NCBI RefSeq assembly: GCF_947491795.1
Contig: NZ_CANLKW010000003.1
Span: 558,001-622,000, forward strand
Length of the DNA: 64,000 nt
Origin: an uncultured Roseobacter sp.
GTDB taxonomy: Bacteria > Pseudomonadota > Alphaproteobacteria > Rhodobacterales > Rhodobacteraceae
Reading direction: 5' to 3'
The notes below the pieces were generated by a model. It searched no databases. It worked only from the letters and a program-made list of their open reading frames with translations, and was not told the origin of the DNA. Below are positions 9,480-18,590 of the stretch, in pieces. The position numbers and the translations under genes are program-made. Each line of letters starts with the position of its first letter. Position 1 is the stretch's first letter.

Positions 9480-10196
9480 TCAGTTGCGCAGGAAGGCCAG
9501 CGCCTCCGGCTCATTGGCGGCCTGCCGGGCCACGGCCCCTTCAACCAGCACCACCGCCTGCGTGCGGTTGCGCACCCCAAGCCGCCGCAACAACGCCGTG
9601 ATATGCGCTTTTACGGTGGCCTCGGCGAGCGACAGCTCATAGGCGATCTGCTTGTTGGGCTTGCCGGTGCAGATCAGCTTCATGATCCGCTGCTGCTGTG
9701 GCGTCAGTTCGGACAGAACCGGGTGGCTGGCATATGTGGCGTTGTCCCTCGGGGCCGCCCCGTTGGTCCGGTAGTCTTTCGGCACATAGATGTGGCCCCG
9801 CACGATCTCTGCCAGAACACCCTTGAGCTCTTTGGCCGAGGCGTCCTTGGGCACGAAACCCGACGCGCCAAGCCCGATCAGCGATTGCACCAGATCAACC
9901 GAAGCCAGCGAAGAAATGACCAGAATACGCGCAGAGGGCAGTTCTGCCCGCAAGCGCCGGAACCCCGAAATCCCGGAGACATCCGGCAGTTTCAGATCGA
10001 ACATCACCAGCTGCGGGTCAAACCGGCCGGCGCAAACGCTGATCGCCTCGCCCAGTGACCGGGCCTTTTGGATATCGCAGTCCGGAAACATCACCGTCAG
10101 TGCCGATTCCAGTGCATCAAGATAAAGTGGATGGTCGTCTACAATCAGAATTGAGGAAATATCCTCCTCAGCGACCAGCTGCGTCGCACAACTCAT
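9480..10196 (-). CDS. LuxR/NarL-type response regulator, FlhR/RfdR-like
   Basis: A 238-residue protein: a receiver domain (acidic pocket VDDHP, phospho-acceptor in VMFDLKLPD, Lys in VPKDA) and a LuxR helix-turn-helix (SLAEATVKAHITALLRRLGV). The start is set by GGGAGGA eight bases before the ATG; a frame-open extension upstream is unlikely to be translated. It is first in the operon with the FIST protein and hybrid kinase. By analogy with FlhR and RfdR it may activate adhI, fghA and xox genes. No binding site could be identified. Confidence 0.85.
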   Translation of the reverse strand: MSCATQLVAEEDISSILIVDDHPLYLDALESALTVMFPDCDIQKARSLGEAISVCAGRFDPQLVMFDLKLPDVSGISGFRRLRAELPSARILVISSLASVDLVQSLIGLGASGFVPKDASAKELKGVLAEIVRGHIYVPKDYRTNGAAPRDNATYASHPVLSELTPQQQRIMKLICTGKPNKQIAYELSLAEATVKAHITALLRRLGVRNRTQAVVLVEGAVARQAANEPEALAFLRN

Positions 10197-10296
10197 ATTA
10201 GAATCCTCCCAGATTGAGACTAACAAACATCTGAGCAACTACAAATGCTTATGTGCCGGCGTGTGCCCCTGCGGCGCTGCGCCAGGCGGCGCACCC

Positions 10297-11514
10297 TCAA
10301 CCGCGGGTCGTGATCTGCGGGCGCGCTTTCACAAACCGGCGCGCAAATTCGACAAGGTCGGGCGGTGCCGTGCTGCGCGCAAACAGCCCCTTGTCGAGGG
10401 CTCTGAGAAGGCTCTGGCGCTGGTTTGAAGGGCCATCGCGCGCCAGCATCTGTGCGGCGACCCGCCGCGTCCGGGCGGTGTTGCCTGCGCGGGCCGCCTG
10501 CCGCAGATGGCGGGTCAGCGGATCAAGCAGGGCAAACCGGTGCAGCGCTGAAACCCCCTGAAAGCGCCAGCCGGAAACCGCCGATGCAAGGCCACCGGCA
10601 AAGACCAGCGCCCCCAGCAGCAGCATGCTCCACCCCGGCAACCGCACCGATGAAGCCGAAGATTCTTCCACCCCGGGCACTGGCACCGGCGGCGGGGTCA
10701 CATCCCCATAGGCGATCCGCTGCGCCGAAATTTCGATGCTGTGGCTCTGGCGGGTGTGCGTGTCAAAGTACTCCAGCGTCACCGGTTCCACCACGGTCGA
10801 GGTGTCGTTGCCCGGCCGGATCGTCCAGCGCCAGAAGGCATAGGAAATCGGCCCTTCGGGCGAGAGTTCCACCAGCCGTTTGTCCGGGTGCGGAAAGACG
10901 ATGCCCGAGGGCGAGCGCAGTTCCGGCATGGGTGGCAACATCTCGGGTGTTACGCCAACCGCCTCGACCCGGATGACGCGCAACACCCCCTCGCCCCGTT
11001 TCAACTGGTCCGGCGCGTTGGACCACTGGTCAGAAATCCGCAGATCCCGGACCGGAAACCACCAGGCTTCGGACACCGGGGCCGGGTCCACGCTGATCGT
11101 AACCGGCTCGGACCGGACCGCGTGTTCAAACCATTCGTCCTGTTCATCTGTCAGGGTCAGGTTGTGCGTAAAGGCCCCGATGGTCAGCTCGCCCGCGCCA
11201 TCAGGATAGATCGCCATACGCCGGGTCATGGTTTTGACCTTTTCGCCGCCGATCCGTTCCTCGCGCCAGGTGTCCGCGCCCAGCTGGGTCCAGCTGAAAC
11301 CCGCAAAATCCGGCTGCTCCAGCGCCTCGCGGGTGATGTGCCGCCGGTAAATACCGTGGATCGTCAGGATCACCATCTCGCGCGCCAGGGGTCTGTGCCC
11401 GGTGGTCTCCACGGTGACCGACAGTTCCAGCTCTTCTGGCAGGACGGTCCTGGATTGCGCCAGCACAAAACCTGGCAGACACCACAGGCAAAGCAGCAAA
11501 GCCAGCACCCTCAT
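10297..11514 (-). CDS. BatD-like membrane-anchored protein (last gene of the MoxR/VWA operon)
   Basis: A 405-residue protein with a signal peptide (1-19), beta-rich periplasmic repeats like BatD/BAM-type proteins (VETTGHRPLAREMV near residue 35), and one C-terminal membrane span near residues 290-310 followed by a cytosolic helical tail. It overlaps the TPR-like gene upstream by four bases. BatD proteins accompany MoxR ATPases and VWA proteins in complexes that remodel or metallate periplasmic enzymes. Here it likely serves methanol dehydrogenase maturation; that role is inferred from gene order. Confidence 0.75.
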   Translation of the reverse strand: MRVLALLLCLWCLPGFVLAQSRTVLPEELELSVTVETTGHRPLAREMVILTIHGIYRRHITREALEQPDFAGFSWTQLGADTWREERIGGEKVKTMTRRMAIYPDGAGELTIGAFTHNLTLTDEQDEWFEHAVRSEPVTISVDPAPVSEAWWFPVRDLRISDQWSNAPDQLKRGEGVLRVIRVEAVGVTPEMLPPMPELRSPSGIVFPHPDKRLVELSPEGPISYAFWRWTIRPGNDTSTVVEPVTLEYFDTHTRQSHSIEISAQRIAYGDVTPPPVPVPGVEESSASSVRLPGWSMLLLGALVFAGGLASAVSGWRFQGVSALHRFALLDPLTRHLRQAARAGNTARTRRVAAQMLARDGPSNQRQSLLRALDKGLFARSTAPPDLVEFARRFVKARPQITTRG

Positions 11515-12188
11515 CGCGGATCCTCCGGATCGGGGGGCGACAGGCCCAGCTTCTGCCGCCGCCTGTGCTCCTGAACAATGCGCGCCTTCATAAAACTGCC
11601 GGGCACGTCCGACAGCTGTTGCAGCCAGCGATCATCCGCCACGATGAACTTGTCGTCAAAGACACGCCGCACCTCCAGCCGCCCCCTGCTTTCCAGCTCC
11701 GCCAGCCCCATCATCGTGTTGTTGTTGGTGACCTCGCTGCCGGTGCCCGCCGCGCGGCCATCACCCCGCGCCACAAAGCTCTCCTTTTTGGGGCCGTCCC
11801 TGTCCCGTTTGGGAAACAGTGCCAGCGAGGCCGCATCAATACCGAGGCCCGCGTAATAGGCGGCGACCACGTCGAAATTGGCCCGCGCGTCCGGGTTCCC
11901 GGCAACAATCGCCTGGTCGAGCGATTCCAGCGCTGCCGCATACTGTCCCGCATGGGCCTGCGCGGTGCCCAGGCCATAGGCATCCCCCGCCGCCTCAAAG
12001 GCCGCCGCCGCCTGATCAAACGCGCCCGCCCGAAAGGCGGCAACCCCGCGCCACTGCGGATCGCTGAACGCCAGCAGTGCCGGGCCGGGCAGCCCCGCCC
12101 CCAGCAACACACGCCCCAGCGGGGCCATGCCCCCCAGCGCAAAGGCCAGCACCAGCGCCACAGCAGTCAGAAGCGCCAGAACCCTCAT
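11511..12188 (-). CDS. MxaK-like TPR-repeat protein
   Basis: A 225-residue protein with an N-terminal membrane anchor (residues 4-23) and TPR-like helices (GVAAFRAGAFDQAAAAFEAA near 50, then AGQYAAALESLDQAI). Position and architecture match MxaK/BatC-type proteins of mxaRSACKL operons. It overlaps both neighbours by four bases. The C-terminal part carries a glycine- and asparagine-containing stretch then a charged tail. It probably scaffolds the VWA proteins at the membrane; no enzymatic motif. Confidence 0.7.
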   Translation of the reverse strand: MRVLALLTAVALVLAFALGGMAPLGRVLLGAGLPGPALLAFSDPQWRGVAAFRAGAFDQAAAAFEAAGDAYGLGTAQAHAGQYAAALESLDQAIVAGNPDARANFDVVAAYYAGLGIDAASLALFPKRDRDGPKKESFVARGDGRAAGTGSEVTNNNTMMGLAELESRGRLEVRRVFDDKFIVADDRWLQQLSDVPGSFMKARIVQEHRRRQKLGLSPPDPEDPR

Positions 12189-13084
12189 GCCTCGCGCCGC
12201 CTGAACAGCAAAAGCAGCGGCAGGAGCGCCAGCAGCAGAATATAGCGGCCCATGTCCTTCCAGAAGAGCAGCGGATAGTCCTGCGCCTCCAGCCGGGTCC
12301 GGGCATCCTGTTGCATCCAGTCCGCCAGTGCATCGGTCTGCTCCAGCGTGAAAACCCGGCCCCCGCCCGCGCTGGCGTGGGTGCCAAAGGCCGCATCCGG
12401 TGCCTCCGGCGCGATCAGCGACAGGCGCACGCCCTGCGCCGACAGCGCTGCGGCTTCCTGCAGGGTCGCAGGGCCCAGCCCCTCCCCGTCCGTCAGCAGG
12501 ATCACGTCACCCGCGATCACACTGGCCTCCTCCAGCAGACGCCGCGCCAGGGCCAGGCCGCGTTCCGGCCGCGATCCGGGGTCCGGCATCATCTCTGCAT
12601 CGATCAGCGAAAAGGTCTGGCCCAGCTGCAGATGATCCAGCGTCATATCCGTGGCGACATAGGCGTCGCCGCCAAAAACGATCAGCCCGCCGGGGCGCGT
12701 GCCCAGCGATGCAATGCCAAAGCGCCCCATGGTCTGCATCTGCGGCCAGCGCGCGTGTTCCATGACGCTCTGCGAGGCATCGACCAGAAACAGCACTCCG
12801 TCGAGGTTGCGAAAAGACAGCGTGTCGCGCCGCTCTACCGCCGGGCCGCAGAGTGCCAGCACACACAGCGTCGCGGTCGCCAGACAGGCGATCAGCGGCA
12901 GGCGGCTGGATGACTGATCAACCCGCCCCAGCGCCGCCATCGCCTGCAACAGCGCGGGATCTGCTGCCCGGTGCCAGTCACCCAGCCCGCCCCGCCGGGT
13001 GAACAGCCACCAGCCGGCCAGCGCCAGCGGCGGCAGGGCCAGCAGCCACCAGGGCCGCAGCAGCGCAAACTCCAGGCCACTCAT
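12185..13084 (-). CDS. VWA-domain membrane protein, MxaL/BatB-like
   Basis: A 299-residue protein with N-terminal membrane spans (about 10-30 and 60-80), a von Willebrand A domain whose metal site reads DASQS (near residue 100) with a downstream LLTDGEG, and a C-terminal span just before the basic end. The MIDAS is DASQS rather than DxSxS-M. In mxa clusters MxaL is needed for metal insertion into methanol dehydrogenase. It overlaps the upstream VWA gene by four bases. Confidence 0.8.
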   Translation of the reverse strand: MSGLEFALLRPWWLLALPPLALAGWWLFTRRGGLGDWHRAADPALLQAMAALGRVDQSSSRLPLIACLATATLCVLALCGPAVERRDTLSFRNLDGVLFLVDASQSVMEHARWPQMQTMGRFGIASLGTRPGGLIVFGGDAYVATDMTLDHLQLGQTFSLIDAEMMPDPGSRPERGLALARRLLEEASVIAGDVILLTDGEGLGPATLQEAAALSAQGVRLSLIAPEAPDAAFGTHASAGGGRVFTLEQTDALADWMQQDARTRLEAQDYPLLFWKDMGRYILLLALLPLLLLFRRREA

Positions 13085-14043
13085 GACACATCCCTGAAGG
13101 CAAACCAGAGCATCAGCACCGCCGCGAGACCCGCAGGCCAGGCCCAGTAGTCGTGAAACACCTCTGCCGCCAGCCCGTCGCTGTCGGTGGATTCCAGCGC
13201 GTCCAGGGCCGCACCCACCTTAAACAGGTCATCGGTTGTTTTAACGCGGAAACTCTCGCCCCCGGACATTTCGGAAATCGCCTGCAGGGTCACCACATCG
13301 ACCACCCCATGCTCACCCTCTTCGGCGCTGGCCATATCCTTGGGCCCCAGGGCGATGGTATGCACCCGCACGCCCATCTCTGCCGCCAGTTCCGCGACCC
13401 CGCGCGGGTTGGTGGCCCCTGCGTTATTGACCCCGTCCGACAGCAGGATCACCACGCGCGAGGCCGCATCGCTGTCCTGCATGCGTTTGAGCGCAAGGCC
13501 CAGCCCGTCAGAAATATTCGTCGCCCGGCCCGAGATGCCGATGGTCGCCTCTTCGATCCGGCGGGCCACGGCCTCGGTGTCAAAGGTAAAGGGGGCCGCG
13601 TAATAGGCCTCCGAGCCAAAGAGGATCAGCGCCACCCGGTCCCCTGCCCTGCGGCGGGCAAAATCCGCGCCCACCGCCCTGACGGCCTCCAGCCGCGTGA
13701 TCTGCCTGTCATCCAGATAAAAATCATCCCGCACCATCGAGCCCGACAGATCAAGCACCACCGCCAGATCGCGGCCCGTGACCTTGAGCGCCGAGACAGG
13801 TGCCAGCTCGCGCGGACCAGAGATCGCAACCAGCACAAGCGCCCAGACCAGCCAGAGCAGCCCCTGCCCGGCAAACAACCGGCCGATGCTGCGCGCCTCC
13901 TGCTCCTGCGCCAGCAGCCGCCCGCCGATCCGGTCGGGCACGCGCAGCGCCCCGCCGGTCATGCGCCCGCGCCCCAGCAGAAATACAGCCAGAACCGGCA
14001 GTGGCAGCAACACCAGCGCCAGGGGATTTGCCAGATCAAACAA
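13081..14043 (-). CDS. VWA-domain membrane protein, MxaC/BatA-like
   Basis: A 320-residue protein with spans near residues 8-24 and 60-77, a VWA domain with an intact MIDAS DLSGSM (near residue 96) and LLSDGVNNAG, and a C-terminal span. It appears to start at TTG, eight bases into the end of the upstream gene. Together with the second VWA protein, the DUF58 protein and the MoxR ATPase it forms the classic MoxR-VWA module, here in the MxaC position. Confidence 0.82.
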   Translation of the reverse strand: MFDLANPLALVLLPLPVLAVFLLGRGRMTGGALRVPDRIGGRLLAQEQEARSIGRLFAGQGLLWLVWALVLVAISGPRELAPVSALKVTGRDLAVVLDLSGSMVRDDFYLDDRQITRLEAVRAVGADFARRRAGDRVALILFGSEAYYAAPFTFDTEAVARRIEEATIGISGRATNISDGLGLALKRMQDSDAASRVVILLSDGVNNAGATNPRGVAELAAEMGVRVHTIALGPKDMASAEEGEHGVVDVVTLQAISEMSGGESFRVKTTDDLFKVGAALDALESTDSDGLAAEVFHDYWAWPAGLAAVLMLWFAFRDVS

Positions 14044-14407
14044 GGCGTTCCAGCTCCGCTTGCAGCGCCTCGGAGGTCAGAGCGCTCCGGGGGTGATAGA
14101 GATCGCGTGCCAGCTGAGCATAGCGCTCCGGCGCGTGGTGGCGCAGCAGATGCAGAAACGCCGGACGCCGCTGGCTTTCGGGCAGGTCGCGCAGCTGGCC
14201 AAGCCGGTCCTTCAGATCAGGCGGACCGCTGCGCCGCGCCCGCCGGCCAAGCGCCCGCAGACCGCCAGCCACGATCAGCGCTGCAACACCCGCCAGACCG
14301 ACCGTCATCGCCAGATCCGAGGCAAGCCCCCCGGCGGCCTGCGCGGGCAGGCTGATGTCATGCAGACTGGCCAGCATGGCCTCTTCGCTCAGCGCCCGCT
14401 CCGCCAT
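14036..14407 (-). CDS. DUF4381-like small membrane protein (MxaA position)
   Basis: A 123-residue protein with one transmembrane segment (about 33-50) followed by a positively charged cytosolic region rich in Arg and Leu (DLPESQRRPAFLHLL). Length and pattern fit DUF4381 proteins found between DUF58 and VWA genes. It starts on an ATG that overlaps the upstream TGA. It occupies the slot of mxaA in mxaRSACKL but is much shorter than classical MxaA. Confidence 0.7.
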   Translation of the reverse strand: MAERALSEEAMLASLHDISLPAQAAGGLASDLAMTVGLAGVAALIVAGGLRALGRRARRSGPPDLKDRLGQLRDLPESQRRPAFLHLLRHHAPERYAQLARDLYHPRSALTSEALQAELERLV

Positions 14408-15309
14408 CAGTGCTGCCCTGCCGGAAAGGCGGAGGCGATCCGCTGGGCGGTCTGCTCGATGCTCTCACCTGCATCCAGTACCAGCGCAGGAAGGCCTGCG
14501 ATCTCCTCTTCGCCCGGGTTCTGTGATGCGCTGTCTGACCCCAGGGTCAGCCGCGCGCGGCGTCCGTCTGCCAGGCGCACCGGGTAGCGTCCGCGCGGGA
14601 TGTTCCGCACGGCCTCGTCGCTGATCAGCACCAGCCGGGGCGTGCGCCGCCGCGCCAGCGAGGCCAGCCGGTCCTCCAGCGCGGCACCCGGCGCATCAAA
14701 GCCCGAGGCGATCACCAGCTCTGAGCCCGAGGGCACCAGCCGCTCCACCCGCGACAAAGCCTGATCGAGAGGGGCATCCTCCCCCTGCCCTGCCGGAACT
14801 GCCTGCAGGGCACTGGCATGGGCCTGCACCAGACCGCCGATCACATCGAGCATCCCCCGCTGCCGTCCGCGCGGCGGCACGATCACGGGCTTGTCCGGTG
14901 TTATTGCAAACAGCCCCACACGCCCGCCGCTTTCCACGATCGACCAGCCGATCAGCGCCAGCGCCTCTGCTGCCGCGACCGACCGCAGGGCACGGCGCAG
15001 CCCCCAGAACATCGATGGCCGGAAATCCGCCACCAGCAGGTTGATCCGGTCGCGCTCCTGCTGAAACTGGCGGATGTGCATGCGCCCGGTGCGCGCTGTG
15101 GCGTTACGATCCAGATGCCGGATATCATCGCCCGGCACATATTCGCGAATGTCGGCAACCTCCAGCCCGTGTCCCTTGCGCCGGGTCGAAAACCCCCCCG
15201 GCAGATTGGCCAGCACCGGCCCTGCCGTGGCCTGCAGCATCACCCGGCGCAGCGCAATCAGCTCCTGCGAGCCAAGCGCGACACCGGGAGCCTGCAGCGC
15301 CGCCGTCAC
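14407..15309 (-). CDS. DUF58 protein, MxaS-like
   Basis: A 300-residue soluble protein with the DUF58 signature near residues 50-80 (YVPGDDIRHLDRNATART) and a degenerate VWA-like core. GTG start overlapping the MoxR stop by four bases. MxaS/DUF58 proteins partner MoxR ATPases. The absence of membrane spans is typical of the short form. Role in cofactor or metal loading of periplasmic dehydrogenase inferred from the operon. Confidence 0.82.
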   Translation of the reverse strand: MTAALQAPGVALGSQELIALRRVMLQATAGPVLANLPGGFSTRRKGHGLEVADIREYVPGDDIRHLDRNATARTGRMHIRQFQQERDRINLLVADFRPSMFWGLRRALRSVAAAEALALIGWSIVESGGRVGLFAITPDKPVIVPPRGRQRGMLDVIGGLVQAHASALQAVPAGQGEDAPLDQALSRVERLVPSGSELVIASGFDAPGAALEDRLASLARRRTPRLVLISDEAVRNIPRGRYPVRLADGRRARLTLGSDSASQNPGEEEIAGLPALVLDAGESIEQTAQRIASAFPAGQH

Positions 15310-16262
15310 AACGGCTCGACCGCGTTCAGAATATCGGCAACCACATCGCGCGGTCTGCGCCCATCTGCCACTGCGCGCCAGGTCAGCACCATGCGGTGCG
15401 ACAGGGCATCGGCGGCCAGCACCGCCACATCCTCCGGAATCGCATAGTCGCGACCCTGCATAAAGGCACGCGCCCGGGCAGCCGCCGCCAGCGTCAGCGT
15501 GCCCCGGGGCGAAACCGCATGTTCGATATCACCACACAGCGCGCCCTGCCGCGTCGCGGCCACAAGGCGCACGATATAGTCCCGCAGTTCCGGGGCCAGA
15601 TGCACCGCACGCACCGCCGTCCGTGCTGCCGCCAGATCGGCCAGCGACATCGGCTCGGGGTGCCGCTCGCCCGCCTGGGCCTCTGCCTCGACCAGATCCA
15701 GAATGCGCCGCTCCGTCTCCATGTCCGGCAGCTTCAGCTCCACATGCAGCAAAAAGCGGTCCAGCTGCGCCTCGGGCAGCGGAAAGGTGCCGTCATGCTC
15801 GATAGGGTTTTGTGTCGCCACCACCAGAAACGGGTCCGGCAGCGCATGGGTGTCATTGCCCACCGTGACCTGATGCTCTGCCATGGCCTCCAGCAGGGCT
15901 GACTGCACCTTGGGCGGGGCGCGGTTGATCTCATCCACCAGCACCAGGTTGTGAAACACCGGGCCGCGCGCAAACTCAAACGCGCCGTCCTGCGGGCGGT
16001 ACACCAGCGTGCCCGTCAGGTCCGAAGGCATCAGATCGGGCGTGCACTGGATGCGGGCAAATGTGCCCTCCACGGCCTCGGACAGCCATTTCACCGCGCG
16101 GGTCTTGGCCAGGCCCGGCGGTCCTTCGACCAGGACATGCCCGCCGACCAGCAAAGCCACCAGCAGGCGTTCGATCAGATCATCATGGCCGATCAGACCC
16201 TGGGACAAATGCGCCCTCAGCGTCGCGACACCGTTGGGCGCGATTTCAGCTGCTGTGTCCAT
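15306..16262 (-). CDS. MoxR-family AAA+ ATPase (MxaR-like)
   Basis: A 318-residue ATPase; start chosen by GGGAGGAG a few bases before ATG. Walker A GPPGLAKT (near residue 48), Walker B LVLVDEINRAPPK (near 110), sensor ATQNPIE (near 150) and an AAA lid are all present. First gene of a seven-gene operon overlapping at each junction: MoxR, DUF58, DUF4381, VWA, VWA, TPR, BatD. In methylotrophs the equivalent mxaRSACKL set is required for active methanol dehydrogenase. No mxaF or mxaI is visible here. Confidence 0.9.
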   Translation of the reverse strand: MDTAAEIAPNGVATLRAHLSQGLIGHDDLIERLLVALLVGGHVLVEGPPGLAKTRAVKWLSEAVEGTFARIQCTPDLMPSDLTGTLVYRPQDGAFEFARGPVFHNLVLVDEINRAPPKVQSALLEAMAEHQVTVGNDTHALPDPFLVVATQNPIEHDGTFPLPEAQLDRFLLHVELKLPDMETERRILDLVEAEAQAGERHPEPMSLADLAAARTAVRAVHLAPELRDYIVRLVAATRQGALCGDIEHAVSPRGTLTLAAAARARAFMQGRDYAIPEDVAVLAADALSHRMVLTWRAVADGRRPRDVVADILNAVEPL

Positions 16263-16354
16263 GGCTCCTCCCAACCGCCGGAACGGGCGGTTTCCCCGCA
16301 TAACGCTAGCCCATGAACCGGACCCTACAAATACACCATAAGGTCTTAATGCCG

Positions 16355-17266
16355 CTAAAGGTCCGGGGCCGCGCAGACAGGATCAAGGATGGCCGCATAG
16401 GCGGGATCACCCATGGTCGCCTGCGCGCGGGTATAAAGATCGTCGTAATTGGCGTCGACATATTCGATAAAGGCCGGCTCGTTGGTCTGGTCCACAGGCG
16501 CTTCGGCGACCGCATACATCATGAAAACATCAAAGGTGCACAGCCCCGGCGGGTTAGACCGCACCAGAGCACGCATAAAGGCCGGCGATTCCCAGGGCAG
16601 CCGCCAGAGGTTGAGCGGGGTTTCCTGCAGCTTGGAGCGCCAGGCGACAGAGCGGTCAAAGATCAGGATATCCATGCCAAAGGTAAAGGACTGGAACAGT
16701 TCCTCAATCAGGATGGATTTGTAGAATGCGGCTTCGATCCTGCTGCGGGGGGCAGCGGCAGGCTGTTTGACCATGATATGCGTCCCCTGCCCCTGACGCC
16801 CGAAAAAGGTCTGTGCCATGGCAGGCGATGTCGCCGCGAAATACCCGCGCCCGGGCAATTCCAGCTGATAGGTGCGGTCCATCCACTGCAGGTCCGCCGA
16901 CAGCGCCGTATTGGGCGGAAACCCGGAGTAGAGCCGCAATATCACCGTGCGCCCCGATCCGCAGGCGCTGGCGTCCTGCCCGGCATAGCGCATGGTCATA
17001 GGCTTGCCATAGGTCTGCAGCAGCAGGGCGCGGAAACTGTCGATTACCTCCAGCGAGGTGCGCCGCGGCCTCTCTCCCACCACGCACAGGCTGGCCCCCG
17101 CCAGCTGACGCCCGTTGATCAGCACCGGGATCGACAGATCCCGCCCGATCATCGTGGTCCGCAACTCATAGCTCCAGCCGCGTTTTGCCAGCTCGATATA
17201 TGTCGCACGGTCCGCATGAGCCGCCGGACCGCAGAACAGGACAAGAAGGACGAGCAGATAACGCAA
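16355..17266 (-). CDS. Secreted protein of unknown function (possibly DUF2927-like)
   Basis: A 303-residue protein. The best start is TTG preceded by AAAGGA at seven bases, giving a clean signal peptide (RYLLVLLVLFCGPAAHA). Any longer version would add a charged non-coding-like N-terminus. The mature protein has five cysteines, including CGSGR and the C-terminal PVCAA, and a helix with IEELFQSFTFGMDILIFD that could resemble the metal-region helix of DUF2927 putative proteases, but key histidines are missing. It sits between the MoxR operon and the replication initiator. Function unknown. Confidence 0.65.
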   Translation of the reverse strand: MRYLLVLLVLFCGPAAHADRATYIELAKRGWSYELRTTMIGRDLSIPVLINGRQLAGASLCVVGERPRRTSLEVIDSFRALLLQTYGKPMTMRYAGQDASACGSGRTVILRLYSGFPPNTALSADLQWMDRTYQLELPGRGYFAATSPAMAQTFFGRQGQGTHIMVKQPAAAPRSRIEAAFYKSILIEELFQSFTFGMDILIFDRSVAWRSKLQETPLNLWRLPWESPAFMRALVRSNPPGLCTFDVFMMYAVAEAPVDQTNEPAFIEYVDANYDDLYTRAQATMGDPAYAAILDPVCAAPDL

Positions 17267-17363
17267 CGGGCATTCCTTTCGCTTCAGGCAAGGTAGTGCG
17301 CGCCGCTGTGCGGGTCCAACCTTTCCTGTGGCGCGGCGTTCCCGGCCTTGGGAAATGCAATAA

Positions 17364-18389
17364 CTACAGGGGGTTACCCTTTGCATAGGAGGCAAAGAAA
17401 GCCAGATAGGCCCGGTCAGGGTCTTTTGCGGGTTCCTTTGTTGCCGCCCAGGTGCGCCATTCGCTTTCGACAAAATAGATGTCATAGCCCGGATGGCGCA
17501 GCCGCGCGGTCTGATAGGTGTCGGTCATCAGCGGCGCGCCGAATTTTTCCATCGCAGCCGGACGTGGTTTCAGATCGACGCCCGTCACCACCTCGGCGGT
17601 GCCTTCGGTACGCGGTTTGCGCCCGACCTTTGAAAACGTCAGTTCGCGCGCACTGGCCCCGACCCCATCCGCGTCCTTGCGCCACCAGCGCAACTCCACA
17701 TGGGTGATCCTGCGCCCGGTCTTGATCGGATCGATCTGCACTTCGAAATCCGACAGCGCGTTGACCTCCTTGATCGCCGGTTGCAGGGCGCGCAGGTTCA
17801 GGTTGGACCAGCTGGTCAGCTTGCCGTCCGGCACCCCCAGAAAGCCGCGCAGCTCTTCCAGCCGGAAGCGTTCTTTGGAGATGTATTTCAGGTTGCCGCG
17901 CTTTTGTACGATCTCGTAGAGGGTCAGCGCATATTTTGACGTCAGCGCAAACATCACCTCGCGTTTGAGCCGGGCAAAGACGGTCGAATCGCCGATGATC
18001 CGGCGCAGGCGCGCGGGTATTTCATAATGCAGCAACCCGTCACGTTTGAGCGATTCGACGTTTCCGCCCAAAAGCTGCACCCGCTCCAGATGCGGCTCGC
18101 CGTTGCGGCTGGTTTTAACTCGCACGATCGCAGACATCAGCCGTTCGATGCTCTCGCCCACCCGGTCATTGGAATTGTGACTGCCGCGCAACTCGGATTT
18201 GGAGATCACATGCTCCACCTTTTTGTCGATGGCATCCCAGGCGTTTTCCAGCAACAGGTTATAGATACGCCGGTCGTTCAGCGTCAGCGGCGTCACCTCG
18301 ACCACGTCAATCAGCTCGCCGGGCTTGACGATTGACTCGGCGTTCGGACGCACCTCTCTGGTACGGGTGATGGTGGGTTTGCTGACCAC
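17364..18389 (-). CDS. Plasmid replication initiator (RepB / Rep_3-type winged-helix protein)
   Basis: A 341-residue protein with two winged-helix domains typical of Rep_3 initiators: residues about 30-145 (DVVEVTPLTLNDRRIYNLLL, then KSELRGSHNSNDRV) and 150-255 (LTSKYALTLYEIVQKRGN and RLEELRGFLGVPDGK). GTG start with AGGAG six bases upstream. The iteron array and AT-rich stretch lie upstream, with a GTAAG-containing inverted repeat just before the gene. It should bind iterons as monomer and repress itself as dimer, as known for RepE and pi. It is divergent from parAB, as in RepB-type roseobacter replicons. Confidence 0.88.
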   Translation of the reverse strand: MVSKPTITRTREVRPNAESIVKPGELIDVVEVTPLTLNDRRIYNLLLENAWDAIDKKVEHVISKSELRGSHNSNDRVGESIERLMSAIVRVKTSRNGEPHLERVQLLGGNVESLKRDGLLHYEIPARLRRIIGDSTVFARLKREVMFALTSKYALTLYEIVQKRGNLKYISKERFRLEELRGFLGVPDGKLTSWSNLNLRALQPAIKEVNALSDFEVQIDPIKTGRRITHVELRWWRKDADGVGASARELTFSKVGRKPRTEGTAEVVTGVDLKPRPAAMEKFGAPLMTDTYQTARLRHPGYDIYFVESEWRTWAATKEPAKDPDRAYLAFFASYAKGNPL

Positions 18390-18404
18390 GAAGGCTCCTG
18401 CAAA

Positions 18405-18438
18405 ACTCTTACATTATTGCTGCTCTCGACGTAAGAGT
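18405..18438. promoter_or_regulatory. Inverted repeat upstream of rep, likely initiator autorepression operator
   Basis: Perfect 8-bp arms ACTCTTAC (18405-18412) and GTAAGAGT (18431-18438) separated by 18 bases, about 16 bases before the rep GTG. The arms contain the GTAAG core that ends each iteron. Iteron-type initiators commonly bind such an inverted repeat at their own promoter. The assignment is inferred. Confidence 0.6.
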
Positions 18439-18590
18439 AATGCGGCTTCCCCCGGCGGGCAACTAAAATCCCCGCCCTGCCCGAAACACCCGAAAAGTAA
18501 GTTTTAGCGATCGTGCAGAACAACGGACCCGCAACATCGTACTGAAAAGACTCTGAAAAAGCCCAGTGTTAGGGACAGTTTGCGAATCGT

